8,607 nt of DNA from an uncultured Eubacteriales bacterium (GTDB lineage: Bacteria; Bacillota; Clostridia; Christensenellales; QAND01), in assembly GCA_900546685.1 (NCBI GenBank), contig UREB01000062.1, positions 1 to 8,607 on the forward strand, written 5' to 3'. Each line of letters starts with the position of its first letter. Positions within the stretch are counted from its first letter, which is position 1. The notes under the pieces are model-generated. The model ran no database searches. It saw only the letters and a list, made by a program, of their open reading frames with translations, and was not told the DNA's origin. The position numbers were made by a program, and so were the translations under genes. Positions 1 to 7,971 of this stretch are shown one piece after another.

Positions 1-1084
1 CCCTGTCCATCGTCACGCCGTACTGCTCTGCCAGGTGCAGTACGATTTCCAAATACACGTCCTTTTCCGGCCGCAGGAAGGTAATGAGGATACCGAACCG
101 GTCGGAAAGCGACATCTGTTCCTGGATGGTATCGCTCAGATGGATCTCATCGCCCGCCCGCGCGCTCGCCGTCTCGCGTACCAGGTGCCGCCGGTTGCTC
201 GTGGCGTACACCACCAGGTTTTGCGGCCGCCCAGAGGCAGAGCCTTCCAAAATCGCCTTTAACGCAGCAAAATCGCCGTCGTCGCGGTCAAAGCTGAGGT
301 CGTCGATAAACAGGATGAATTTCAGCGGGTTTTTGCTTAGCCGATCCAGCAGCATAGGCAGCTGATACAGCTGCTTTTTCTTCAACTCTATCATCCGCAG
401 GCCCTTGCCGGCAAACTCGTTAACCACCGCCTTGACTGTGGAGGATTTGCCCGTGCCCGCATCGCCGTACAGCAGGATGTTGGAAGCCGGCCGTCCCATC
501 AGCAGCGCCTTGGTGTTGTCTATCACCTGAGCGCGCTGCGCTTCGTATCCGCTCATCTCACTCAGCCGGATGGGGTCTGGCGACTGAATGGGCACGATCT
601 CCTCCCCTTTCAATACAAAGGCGCGGTATTGGGCAAAGATGCCGTACCCGTGAATTTCGATGTTTGCCAGCCTATCGCGGTAGACCGAGCCAAAATGCAG
701 CGGTGTGGTGTTCCATTGCGGCAAAAAACCGGAAAACCGAATGTCCCGCTGTACGGACTCGCTGGTTACCTGGGCGATCTCGTCCAGCACGCGCAATTCA
801 TGCTGCACGGCCTGCTCCACCACCGGGGCCGCCTGCTTCCCTTCGGCGCGCAGCAGCATATAAAAGTTTTCATCGCACAGGATATAGTGCAGCAGGTATT
901 CGCTCCAGTTGTCGCCCCTTTGATACAACGCCGCCACAAACGCCGCATAGGTATCCACCGCTTTTTCCGCGCCATCCCATACCGCTTGGAGCATGGCCGC
1001 AAATTTTTGGAATACTTCGTCGTCCCAAATGCTGCGGAATACCACCAGCGAATGAATTTTCTGTACCATGTCCTTCCAGTTCAT
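1..1084 (-). CDS. DUF815-family AAA+ ATPase (3' end outside the window)
   Basis: An open frame of 361 codons runs from ATG at 1084 off the left edge, so the C-terminus is missing. Residues 1-160 form a mostly helical N-terminal region without a motif I recognise. A P-loop ATPase domain follows: Walker A GDAGTGKS (207-214), Walker B FILFIDD ending in Asp261-Asp262 (256-262), a sensor-1-like strand VVYATSN with Asn297, and a candidate arginine finger Arg329 in LSDRFG. This arrangement matches DUF815 / COG2607, predicted AAA+ ATPases of unknown role that are common in Bacillota. Members are usually somewhat over 400 residues, so I estimate 50-90 are lost. No signal peptide or membrane segment is visible, suggesting a cytoplasmic protein. 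The start follows a GGAAAGGGG Shine-Dalgarno-like stretch. The gene lies 120 nt downstream of ilvA on the same strand, with no clear terminator between, so partial co-transcription is possible. Family assignment is firm; substrate and function are unknown. Confidence 0.9.
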   Translation of the reverse strand, partial: MNWKDMVQKIHSLVVFRSIWDDEVFQKFAAMLQAVWDGAEKAVDTYAAFVAALYQRGDNWSEYLLHYILCDENFYMLLRAEGKQAAPVVEQAVQHELRVLDEIAQVTSESVQRDIRFSGFLPQWNTTPLHFGSVYRDRLANIEIHGYGIFAQYRAFVLKGEEIVPIQSPDPIRLSEMSGYEAQRAQVIDNTKALLMGRPASNILLYGDAGTGKSSTVKAVVNEFAGKGLRMIELKKKQLYQLPMLLDRLSKNPLKFILFIDDLSFDRDDGDFAALKAILEGSASGRPQNLVVYATSNRRHLVRETASARAGDEIHLSDTIQEQMSLSDRFGILITFLRPEKDVYLEIVLHLAEQYGVTMDR

Positions 1085-1204
1085 GGCCCTTCCCCTTTCC
1101 AGGCCGCGCCGAAAAACGCGCCTATAAACCGAGAAGCGCCCCCTTCCCTGGTCCGGGCCGCTGCATGGCCCGCCCCATAAGAGAGGACGCATCCGTCTTT
1201 TCCG
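1085..1204 (-). other. Intergenic gap ilvA-DUF815 with a hairpin lacking a U-tract
   Basis: This 120-nt gap contains no gene. Its clearest structure is a perfect 6-bp inverted repeat, CGGGCC / GGCCCG (1154-1159 and 1167-1172), around a 7-nt loop. On the transcribed minus strand it is followed by GACCAGGGAAG rather than a run of U, so it does not qualify as an intrinsic terminator. I see no convincing -35/-10 pair for the downstream ATPase gene. Either the ilv transcript reads through, or a weak promoter or factor-dependent end lies here unseen. Confidence 0.4.
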
Positions 1205-2413
1205 TTATACCAAATGGAAGCCTGCCTCGCGCAGCGCTTTGCAGATCTCCCGCGCCTGTTCGCCGTTCCGTGTTTCCATGCCAATGCGCAAAAAACAGGC
1301 GTTGATGGCCATGTTTGCTTCGCCCCTGTCATGGTGCACGGACACCACATTGCCGCCGTACTGCGCAATGATGCGGCTGACGCCTTCGAGCTGGCCGGGC
1401 TTGTCCGTCAGCGCGATGGTGATGTTGCTGTTGCGCCCGGCCGTGACCAGCCCGCGCTCGATGACCTTGCTGAGGATATTCACATCGATATTGCCGCCGG
1501 ATACCACACAGCATACCTTTTTGCCCTTTAACGGCACCTTGTTGTACATCGCCGCCGCCACCGAAACCGCGCCCGCGCCCTCAGCGATGAGCTTTCGCTC
1601 CTCAATCATCGCCAAAATCGCGTTGGCTACCTCGTCGTCCGTGACCGTCACGATGTCGTCCACATAGCTTGATACCAGCTCATACGTCAAATCACCCGGA
1701 TGCTTTACCGCAATGCCATCGGCAAAGGTATCCACCGTTTCCAGCGTCACCTTCTCCTTTTTGCGGATGCTTTCCAGCATGCTGGGCGCGCCTGCCGCCT
1801 GCACCCCGTATACCTTAACGTTGGGCTGCATGCGCTTGATGGCGTACGCCACGCCGCTGATCAGCCCGCCGCCGCCGATGGGCACCAGCACCACGTCCAC
1901 ATCCTTGAGCTGGTCTAAGATCTCCAGCCCGATGGTGCCCTGGCCCGCGATCACGTCCGGGTCGTCAAACGGGTGGATCAGCGTCCGCCCCTGTTCCTCT
2001 ACCAAATCCAAGGCGCGCTTGTAGGAATCGTCATACGCGCCTGAAACCAGCTCCACCTCCGCGCCATAGCTTTTGGTGGCCTCCACCTTGCTGATGGGGG
2101 CGCTGTCCGGAATGCAGATCAGGCTGGAAATGCCGTTTTTCGCCGCTGCCAGCGCCACGCCCTGGGCATGGTTGCCGGCCGACGACGCCACCACACCGCA
2201 CGCCTTTTCCTCCTCGGACAGCTGGCTGATCTTATAATACGCGCCGCGCACCTTAAAGCTGCCCGTCACCTGCAGATTCTCCGTTTTCAGGTACACCTCG
2301 CATTCGCTGTTCAGCTCAGGCGCATGGATCATTTCCGTCTTGCGGATTACATCTTTCAATACATACGACGCGTGATAGATCTTATCCAGCGTCAGTTCGC
2401 GCTTTTCCGCCAT
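1205..2413 (-). CDS. ilvA: Threonine ammonia-lyase (threonine deaminase), single ACT domain
   Basis: PLP enzyme that deaminates L-threonine to 2-oxobutanoate and ammonia, the committed step toward isoleucine. The 402 residues comprise a fold-type II PLP domain (about 1-325) and one C-terminal ACT-like domain (about 329-402, starting NITIALTDKPGQ). Visible motifs are the PLP-lysine segment GSFKVRGA (Lys54), SSAGNHAQ (78-85), the phosphate-binding GGGGL (180-184) and SGGN (306-309). The length and single ACT domain match the medium-form family (TIGR01127-like), not the roughly 510-residue E. coli IlvA with two regulatory domains. Medium-form members can be biosynthetic or catabolic; its place as last gene of an ilv operon argues for isoleucine supply. 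The start overlaps the ilvD stop in TGATG, implying translational coupling. A GTG one codon upstream (2416) is an alternative, since AAAGGGG at 2427-2433 lies 10 nt from GTG and 13 nt from ATG. Stop is TAA. Confidence 0.95.
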   Translation of the reverse strand: MAEKRELTLDKIYHASYVLKDVIRKTEMIHAPELNSECEVYLKTENLQVTGSFKVRGAYYKISQLSEEEKACGVVASSAGNHAQGVALAAAKNGISSLICIPDSAPISKVEATKSYGAEVELVSGAYDDSYKRALDLVEEQGRTLIHPFDDPDVIAGQGTIGLEILDQLKDVDVVLVPIGGGGLISGVAYAIKRMQPNVKVYGVQAAGAPSMLESIRKKEKVTLETVDTFADGIAVKHPGDLTYELVSSYVDDIVTVTDDEVANAILAMIEERKLIAEGAGAVSVAAAMYNKVPLKGKKVCCVVSGGNIDVNILSKVIERGLVTAGRNSNITIALTDKPGQLEGVSRIIAQYGGNVVSVHHDRGEANMAINACFLRIGMETRNGEQAREICKALREAGFHLV

Positions 2414-4077
2414 CACGGCATCACCGCCCCTTTGTTTGCGCCGCTGACCAGCTTAGCGTAGCGGGCCAGATACCCGGTCTGCACCTTCGCCTCCGGCTGT
2501 ACATACCGCTTTTTCCGCTCGGCAAAGGTCTCGTCCGAAACCTTGGCGTTGATGCTATGGTTGGGAATATCGATCTCTATGATGTCCCCTTCCTCCAAAA
2601 GGCCAATGTTACCGCCCATGGCCGCCTCCGGGCATACATGGCCGATGGAAGCGCCGCGGCTGGCGCCCGAAAAGCGCCCGTCGGTAATCAGCGCCACCTC
2701 TTTATCCAGCTTCATGCCGGCCAGCGCGCTGGTGGGGTTGAGCATTTCGCGCATCCCCGGGCCGCCCTTGGGGCCTTCGTAGCGGATGACCACCACATCG
2801 CCCGGCTTGATGCGTTGCCCGTAAATAGACTGGATCGCCTCTTCCTCGTCGTTGAAAACGCGGGCCGGGCCGCTGTGCACCAGCATCTCCGGTGCCACGG
2901 CGCTGCGCTTTACCACGCAGCCGTCCTGCGCGATATTGCCCCATAGAATGGCAAGCCCACCGGTCTGGCTGTATGGATTTTCCACCGGGCGGATCACGTT
3001 TTTATCGCCGTTTTCGGCCTTTTCGATGTTTTCCGCCACCGTTTGGCCCGTCACGGTCAGGGCCGAGGTATCCAACGCGCCGATCTTTGTCAGCTCCTTC
3101 ATCACCGCCGGTACACCGCCTGCGGCGTCCAGATCCTGGATGTAGGTCGGCCCTGCCGGCGCCAAATGGCAGAGGTTGGGCGTTTTCTCGCTGACCTCGT
3201 TAAAGGTATTCAGATCCATCTCCACGCCTGCCTCATGCGCAATGGCCAATAAATGCAGCACGCTGTTGGAACTGCACCCCAGCGCCATATCGCACGCCAG
3301 CGCGTTTTTCACGGACACTTCGTTGATGATGTCTCTGGCCTTGATATCCTTTTGCACCAGGTCCATAATGCGCATGCCCGCCTTTTTCGCCAGCATGGTG
3401 CGCTTGGCGTATACGGCCGGGATCGTCCCGTTGCCGGGCAGCGCAATGCCGATGGCTTCGCACAAACAGTTCATGCTGTTGGCCGTATACATGCCGGAGC
3501 AGGAACCGCAGCCCGGGCAGGTGCCGCGTTCAAATTCTTCCAGCTGTTCATCGTCGATCAAGCCCGCCTTACGCGCGCCAACCGCCTCAAACATCTTGGA
3601 CAAACTCGTTCTCTCTCCCGCCACGTTGCCAGCCAGCATCGGCCCGCCGGACACGACGATGGACGGCAGATTCAGCCGTACCGCCGCCATCACCATGCCG
3701 GGCACGATCTTATCGCAGTTGGGAACCAACACCAGCCCGTCAAAGCAATGTGCCAATGCCATCGTCTCGGTACTGTCCGCAATCAGTTCCCGGCTCGCCA
3801 AGCTGTATTTCATGCCCAGATGGCCCATGGCAATGCCGTCGCACACCCCAATGGCAGGCACCTCAATGGGGGTTCCTCCTGCCATTCGTATGCCTGCTTT
3901 GACCGCTTCGGCGATCTTATCCAGGTGGAAATGTCCCGGAACGATTTCGCTGTGCGCGCATACCACGCCAATCAGCGGACGGTTGAGTTCTTCATCGGTA
4001 TATCCCATCGCGTAGAACAGCGAGCGGTTCGGCGCCCGCTCTACGCCCTGGGTCACATTTGCGCTTCTCAGTTGCAT
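2413..4077 (-). CDS. ilvD: Dihydroxyacid dehydratase
   Basis: Cytoplasmic Fe-S and Mg2+ enzyme that dehydrates 2,3-dihydroxy-isovalerate and 2,3-dihydroxy-3-methylvalerate to the 2-oxoacid precursors of valine/leucine and isoleucine. The 554-residue length is normal and the family is unmistakable. Motifs are VCDGIAMGH (Asp80, expected Mg2+ ligand), PNCDK (Cys121 cluster ligand, Lys123), [10 protein letters not shown] (Cys193 expected cluster ligand), [11 protein letters not shown] (432-442) and GRFSG with Ser470, the expected catalytic base. In [2Fe-2S] members a third cysteine precedes the His of the N-terminal segment; here that segment is EIVPGHFHL with Gly48, as in the E. coli-like oxygen-labile [4Fe-4S] type. 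The cluster type is thus inferred from one residue. The start has a strong AAAGGGAGG (4088-4096) with a 10-nt spacer. A 35-36 nt gap separates it from ilvC, and its TGA overlaps the ilvA start. Confidence 0.97.
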   Translation of the reverse strand: MQLRSANVTQGVERAPNRSLFYAMGYTDEELNRPLIGVVCAHSEIVPGHFHLDKIAEAVKAGIRMAGGTPIEVPAIGVCDGIAMGHLGMKYSLASRELIADSTETMALAHCFDGLVLVPNCDKIVPGMVMAAVRLNLPSIVVSGGPMLAGNVAGERTSLSKMFEAVGARKAGLIDDEQLEEFERGTCPGCGSCSGMYTANSMNCLCEAIGIALPGNGTIPAVYAKRTMLAKKAGMRIMDLVQKDIKARDIINEVSVKNALACDMALGCSSNSVLHLLAIAHEAGVEMDLNTFNEVSEKTPNLCHLAPAGPTYIQDLDAAGGVPAVMKELTKIGALDTSALTVTGQTVAENIEKAENGDKNVIRPVENPYSQTGGLAILWGNIAQDGCVVKRSAVAPEMLVHSGPARVFNDEEEAIQSIYGQRIKPGDVVVIRYEGPKGGPGMREMLNPTSALAGMKLDKEVALITDGRFSGASRGASIGHVCPEAAMGGNIGLLEEGDIIEIDIPNHSINAKVSDETFAERKKRYVQPEAKVQTGYLARYAKLVSGANKGAVMP

Positions 4078-4112
4078 GCCTGTGTGGCCTCCCTTTATCT
4101 TCTCAAAATGGC

Positions 4113-5667
<1,555 letters not shown>

Positions 5668-5679
5668 CGTTTCTCCTCC

Positions 5680-7344
5680 TCAGTCCATGATGATCTCATC
5701 GATCGTCTGCCCCGGCGGGATCATCGGCAGCACCTTTTCATCCTTGTCGATGGGGCATTCGATCCAGCAGGGGCGCTTGCTAGCAAGCGCGTCTCTTAGC
5801 GCCTGTTCAAATTCCTTTAGGTTTGTCACGCGATAGCCCTTGGCGCCAAAGCCCTCGGCCACCGCCTTATAGTCTGTTTTTCTCTCCGGGCTGGTAGAGC
5901 AGTACCGCTCTCCGTAAAACGCCGCCTGCCATTGGCGCACCATGCCCAGTACTGTGTTGTTCATGATGACGGTTACCACTGGCAGATTGTAGCTTACCGC
6001 CGTGCAGCATTCGTTCATGTTCATGTGAAAGCTGCCGTCGCCCGTAATGTGGATGACAGGCCGGTCCGGAAACGCCACCTGCGCCCCCAGCGCCGCGCCA
6101 TAGCCGTAGCCCATGGTGCCCAGGCCGCCGCTGGTCAAAAAGCTGTTGGGCTTTACACGCTTGCAGTATTGAATGGCCCACATCTGATGCTGGCCCACAT
6201 CGGTCACCAAAATGGAATCATCGCCCGCGATTTGGCAGATCTTTCCAATCACCTGGTGCGGCTTTAGCACCGTATCGTCGTCCGCCGGCTTATAATCCTC
6301 CGCCCGCCAGGCCTGGATGCGCTGCTTCCAATCCGTATGCTGCTTTTGCTCGATCTGCGGCAGCAGCTTTGTCAGCACCTGCTTGATATCGCCCACCAGG
6401 CCTAGGTCTACCAGCACGTTTTTGTTGATTTCGCTCTGGTCGATGTCGATCTGGATGATCTTGGCATCGTGCGCAAATTTATTGGTATCCTGCGCCACGC
6501 GGTCGGAAAAACGCGTACCCACCGCCAAAACAAGGTCTGCCCTGTCTACCGCCAGGTTGGCCGTCCGGCTGCCGTGCATGCCCAAAAGGCCCAGGTTCAT
6601 CGGCTCGTCATAGCTTAACACACCCGCAGCCATCAGCGTATGCACCGCCGGGATCTCCGCCTTTTCCATCAGCCTTCTCAGCTCCTCGCCCGCTCCGCTG
6701 GCCGCTACGCCGCCGCCGAAATAGAGTACCGGGCGCCGGCTTTGGTTAATCATCGACGCCGCCTGCACCAGGTCTGCCAGCTCCACCTCCGGCAGGCACA
6801 GCTTGGCCGGCTGCGGCTTTTTCGGTACAAACTCCGCGACCGCCGCCGTCACGTCCTTGGGAATATCCACCAGCACCGGCCCCTTGCGCCCGGAAGAGGC
6901 AATTTGGAACGCCCGGCGCAGGATCGGCGCCAGCTCTTCCACACGCCGCACCATAAAATTATGCTTGGTAATGGGGATCGTCACCCCAGCGATATACACC
7001 TCTTGAAAGCTGTCCTTCCCAATAAGATCGGTGCTGACATTGCCGGTAATCGCCACCATCGGCACGCTGTCCATATACGCCGTTGCAATGCCCGTCACCA
7101 GGTTGGTGGCGCCCGGGCCGGATGTCGCGATTACGATCCCCGTTTTCCCCGTTGCCCTGGCATACCCGTCCGCCGCATGCGCCGCGCCCTGCTCATGCGC
7201 GGTCATGATGTGGCGGATCCTGTCCCGATATTCATACAAAGCATCGTAGATATTCAACACTGCCCCGCCCGGGTAGCCGAATACGGTATCCGCGCCCTGC
7301 TCTAAGAGCACTTCCGCCATAATCTGTGCACCTGTCAGCTTCAT
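5680..7344 (-). CDS. ilvB: Acetolactate synthase large (catalytic) subunit
   Basis: ThDP-dependent catalytic subunit that condenses two pyruvates to 2-acetolactate, or pyruvate with 2-oxobutanoate to 2-aceto-2-hydroxybutyrate: the first common step of valine, leucine and isoleucine synthesis. The 554 residues show the three-domain POX/AHAS layout. The N-terminal ThDP (PYR) domain has the activating Glu51 in AHEQGAAHAADGYAR and SGPGATN (75-81). The central FAD-type domain is about 190-345. The C-terminal ThDP (PP) domain has GDGSF (435-439) and the paired Asn462-Asn463. VLGMVRQWQ (465-473) is the AHAS-typical segment containing the conserved Trp472, which separates it from catabolic AlsS and pyruvate oxidases. 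An adjacent ilvN supports the anabolic enzyme. ATG 7344 is preferred over ATG 7350, because GAGAGG lies 9 nt from the former and only 3 nt from the latter. It is the first gene after the T-box leader. Confidence 0.97.
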   Translation of the reverse strand: MKLTGAQIMAEVLLEQGADTVFGYPGGAVLNIYDALYEYRDRIRHIMTAHEQGAAHAADGYARATGKTGIVIATSGPGATNLVTGIATAYMDSVPMVAITGNVSTDLIGKDSFQEVYIAGVTIPITKHNFMVRRVEELAPILRRAFQIASSGRKGPVLVDIPKDVTAAVAEFVPKKPQPAKLCLPEVELADLVQAASMINQSRRPVLYFGGGVAASGAGEELRRLMEKAEIPAVHTLMAAGVLSYDEPMNLGLLGMHGSRTANLAVDRADLVLAVGTRFSDRVAQDTNKFAHDAKIIQIDIDQSEINKNVLVDLGLVGDIKQVLTKLLPQIEQKQHTDWKQRIQAWRAEDYKPADDDTVLKPHQVIGKICQIAGDDSILVTDVGQHQMWAIQYCKRVKPNSFLTSGGLGTMGYGYGAALGAQVAFPDRPVIHITGDGSFHMNMNECCTAVSYNLPVVTVIMNNTVLGMVRQWQAAFYGERYCSTSPERKTDYKAVAEGFGAKGYRVTNLKEFEQALRDALASKRPCWIECPIDKDEKVLPMIPPGQTIDEIIMD

Positions 7345-7353
7345 CTTCATCGT

Positions 7354-7359
7354 CCTCTC
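7354..7359 (-). promoter_or_regulatory. Ribosome binding site that fixes the ilvB start
   Basis: GAGAGG on the minus strand is 9 nt before ATG 7344 and 3 nt before ATG 7350, so the shorter frame (starting MKLTGAQ, as in most homologues) is favoured. Slightly upstream, sense CCCGG ... CCGGG (about 7364-7381) could form a short GC hairpin just 5' of this site. Confidence 0.65.
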
Positions 7360-7454
7360 GTTTCCCCGGCAGCCGCCCGGGCCGCCCCCTCAATTTTGCC
7401 TATGCCTCCGCACGATACGCCCGCATATCGCCGTTTTTCCCGTCTCCACTGTAT

Positions 7455-7495
7455 AAAAAAACAGCCCTCGCCTCAAAACAACTAGAGACAAAGGC
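7455..7495 (-). terminator. Intrinsic terminator of the T-box attenuator
   Basis: The minus-strand transcript forms an 11-bp stem (7495-7485 with 7474-7464, including three or four G-U pairs), a 10-nt loop (7484-7475) and then UGUUUUUUU, a 7-U run at 7461-7455. It lies upstream of ilvB and should end transcription when tRNA-Leu is charged. Confidence 0.93.
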
Positions 7496-7521
7496 ATACA
7501 AGCGCTCTGCGGTACCACTCT
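7484..7521 (-). promoter_or_regulatory. T-box antiterminator
   Basis: The conserved sense sequence AGAGTGGTACCGC occupies 7521-7509. Its AGAG pairs with CTCT, and GCA (7511-7509 region) pairs with TGT. Both partners lie in sense TGTCTCT at 7490-7484. This leaves the canonical 7-nt bulge UGGUACC, which binds the tRNA acceptor NCCA end. The partner strand is also the 5' arm of the terminator, so the two structures exclude each other. Confidence 0.92.
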
Positions 7522-7640
7522 ATTTGCTGCGCCGTTGGGCGCAACCCCTTACTTGCCACGGCACGCCATGGCAAAACACGATAACGGATGTTGGCCGTCC
7601 CCACCTACTAGGTGCTTCCTTTCAGCGGGCAGCTCCGGGA

Positions 7641-7644
7641 TGAG
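7641..7644 (-). promoter_or_regulatory. T-box specifier codon CUC (Leu) plus following A
   Basis: Sense CTCA sits in the 3' half of the Stem I specifier loop, 17 nt before the GCTGA K-turn strand. A codon followed by a purine at this place is the T-box rule, and CUC is also the specifier of the Bacillus subtilis ilv-leu leader. The next triplet is AUC (Ile), but it is followed by C and is less likely to be read. Confidence 0.7.
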
Positions 7645-7742
7645 ACCAAGCTGGAATGCGCATTGCCTTTCACCCACCGGCAACTCTCTAAAGCGTTGAG
7701 ACCAGATGACAGTTTCCCTTCATCGCTTTTCTGTTTTTAGCT

Positions 7743-7771
7743 AGTGTAGCAAAAAAAAGCGGTTGTGTAAA
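7743..7771 (-). promoter_or_regulatory. Promoter of the ilv operon
   Basis: On the minus strand a -35 TTTACA (7771-7766, one mismatch to TTGACA) and a -10 TACACT (7748-7743, close to TATAAT) are separated by exactly 17 nt, which include an 8-T run. The predicted transcript begins near 7736, just upstream of T-box Stem I. The position relative to the leader strongly supports the call. Confidence 0.8.
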
Positions 7772-7776
7772 GTATC

Positions 7777-7788
7777 ATTTTGCAAAAT
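7777..7788. repeat. Perfect 12-bp palindrome upstream of the ilv -35 box
   Basis: ATTTTGCAAAAT is fully self-complementary and ends 5 bp before the -35 box. A related half-matching copy, TTTCGCAAAA (7797-7806), lies with its centre 19 bp farther away. The position fits a regulator-binding site for the ilv promoter or the divergent gene, but it could be chance in AT-rich DNA. It does not match the CodY consensus well. Confidence 0.4.
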
Positions 7789-7828
7789 TTCATAGGTTTC
7801 GCAAAAAAATGCTTTCTGTCTGCACTCT

Positions 7829-7843
7829 CGGCGTAAAACGCCG
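7829..7843. repeat. Inverted repeat in the divergent intergenic region
   Basis: CGGCGT-AAA-ACGCCG is a perfect 6-bp inverted repeat with a 3-nt spacer. The following plus-strand DNA is pyrimidine-rich with T runs and two further CGCCGT copies (7863-7868 and 7882-7887, 19 bp apart). It lies upstream of the candidate -10 of the flavoprotein gene, so it is more likely an operator or chance structure than a terminator. No gene is visible in the whole 7772-7971 interval. Confidence 0.35.
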
Positions 7844-7918
7844 CCTTTGTTTCGGTTTTTTCCGCCGTATCGGCCATTTTTCGCCGTTTGGTCTGTTTTT
7901 TCTTTCTTTTCGTTGGGG

Positions 7919-7924
7919 TATACT
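7919..7924 (+). promoter_or_regulatory. Candidate -10 box of the flavoprotein gene
   Basis: TATACT on the plus strand is one mismatch from TATAAT and lies 47 nt before the start codon. The expected -35 area is only a T/C-rich tract with no good TTGACA, so this promoter may be weak or need an activator. Confidence 0.45.
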
Positions 7925-7971
7925 AAGCACACGGCATGGCATTGCCTGCCAGGAAAAGGAGGTACTCTATC

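Larger units (their letters stand above)
7455..7736 (-). promoter_or_regulatory. T-box riboswitch leader of the ilv operon (tRNA-Leu specifier)
   Basis: On the minus strand this untranslated leader has the ordered parts of a T-box element. A K-turn-like GATGA (7720-7724) pairs across Stem I with GCTGA (7622-7626). The conserved AGAGAG (7684-7689) precedes a distal stem TTGCC/GGCAA (7663-7683) with loop GGTGGGTGAAA. The 3' side of the specifier loop reads GGTCTCATCCCGGAG, with CTC at 7644-7642 followed by the purine A. Central hairpins include CACCT/AGGTG (7602-7614), TTGCCA/TGGCAA (7553-7574) and a 6-bp Stem III TGCGCC/GGCGCA (7528-7543). The T-box sequence and terminator follow. The UGGU bulge implies a tRNA with A at position 73, which tRNA-Leu has. 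In known T-boxes, uncharged cognate tRNA pairs at specifier and bulge and stabilises the antiterminator. Leucine assignment rests on CUC plus purine and context. About 110 nt of leader after the terminator (7345-7454) holds no gene. Confidence 0.93.

Noticed and set aside
1154..1172. Hairpin after ilvA as an intrinsic terminator
   Set aside because: The 6-bp GC stem is not followed by a U-run on the transcribed strand.
629..1305. Plus-strand open frames of 183 and 213 codons opposite the DUF815 gene
   Set aside because: The minus strand encodes a continuous AAA+ ATPase here; the plus-strand products are Pro/Arg-rich, low in recognisable structure and without ribosome binding sites.
7776..7790. 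Possible CodY box near the ilv promoter
   Set aside because: The best alignment of sense AATTTTGCAAAATGA to AATTTTCWGAAAATT leaves six mismatches including the centre, too many to call.
7741..7932. Minus-strand 63-codon Lys/Arg-rich open frame in the divergent intergenic region
   Set aside because: It starts at GTG without a ribosome binding site, overlaps the ilv promoter, and its composition simply mirrors the pyrimidine-rich opposite strand.
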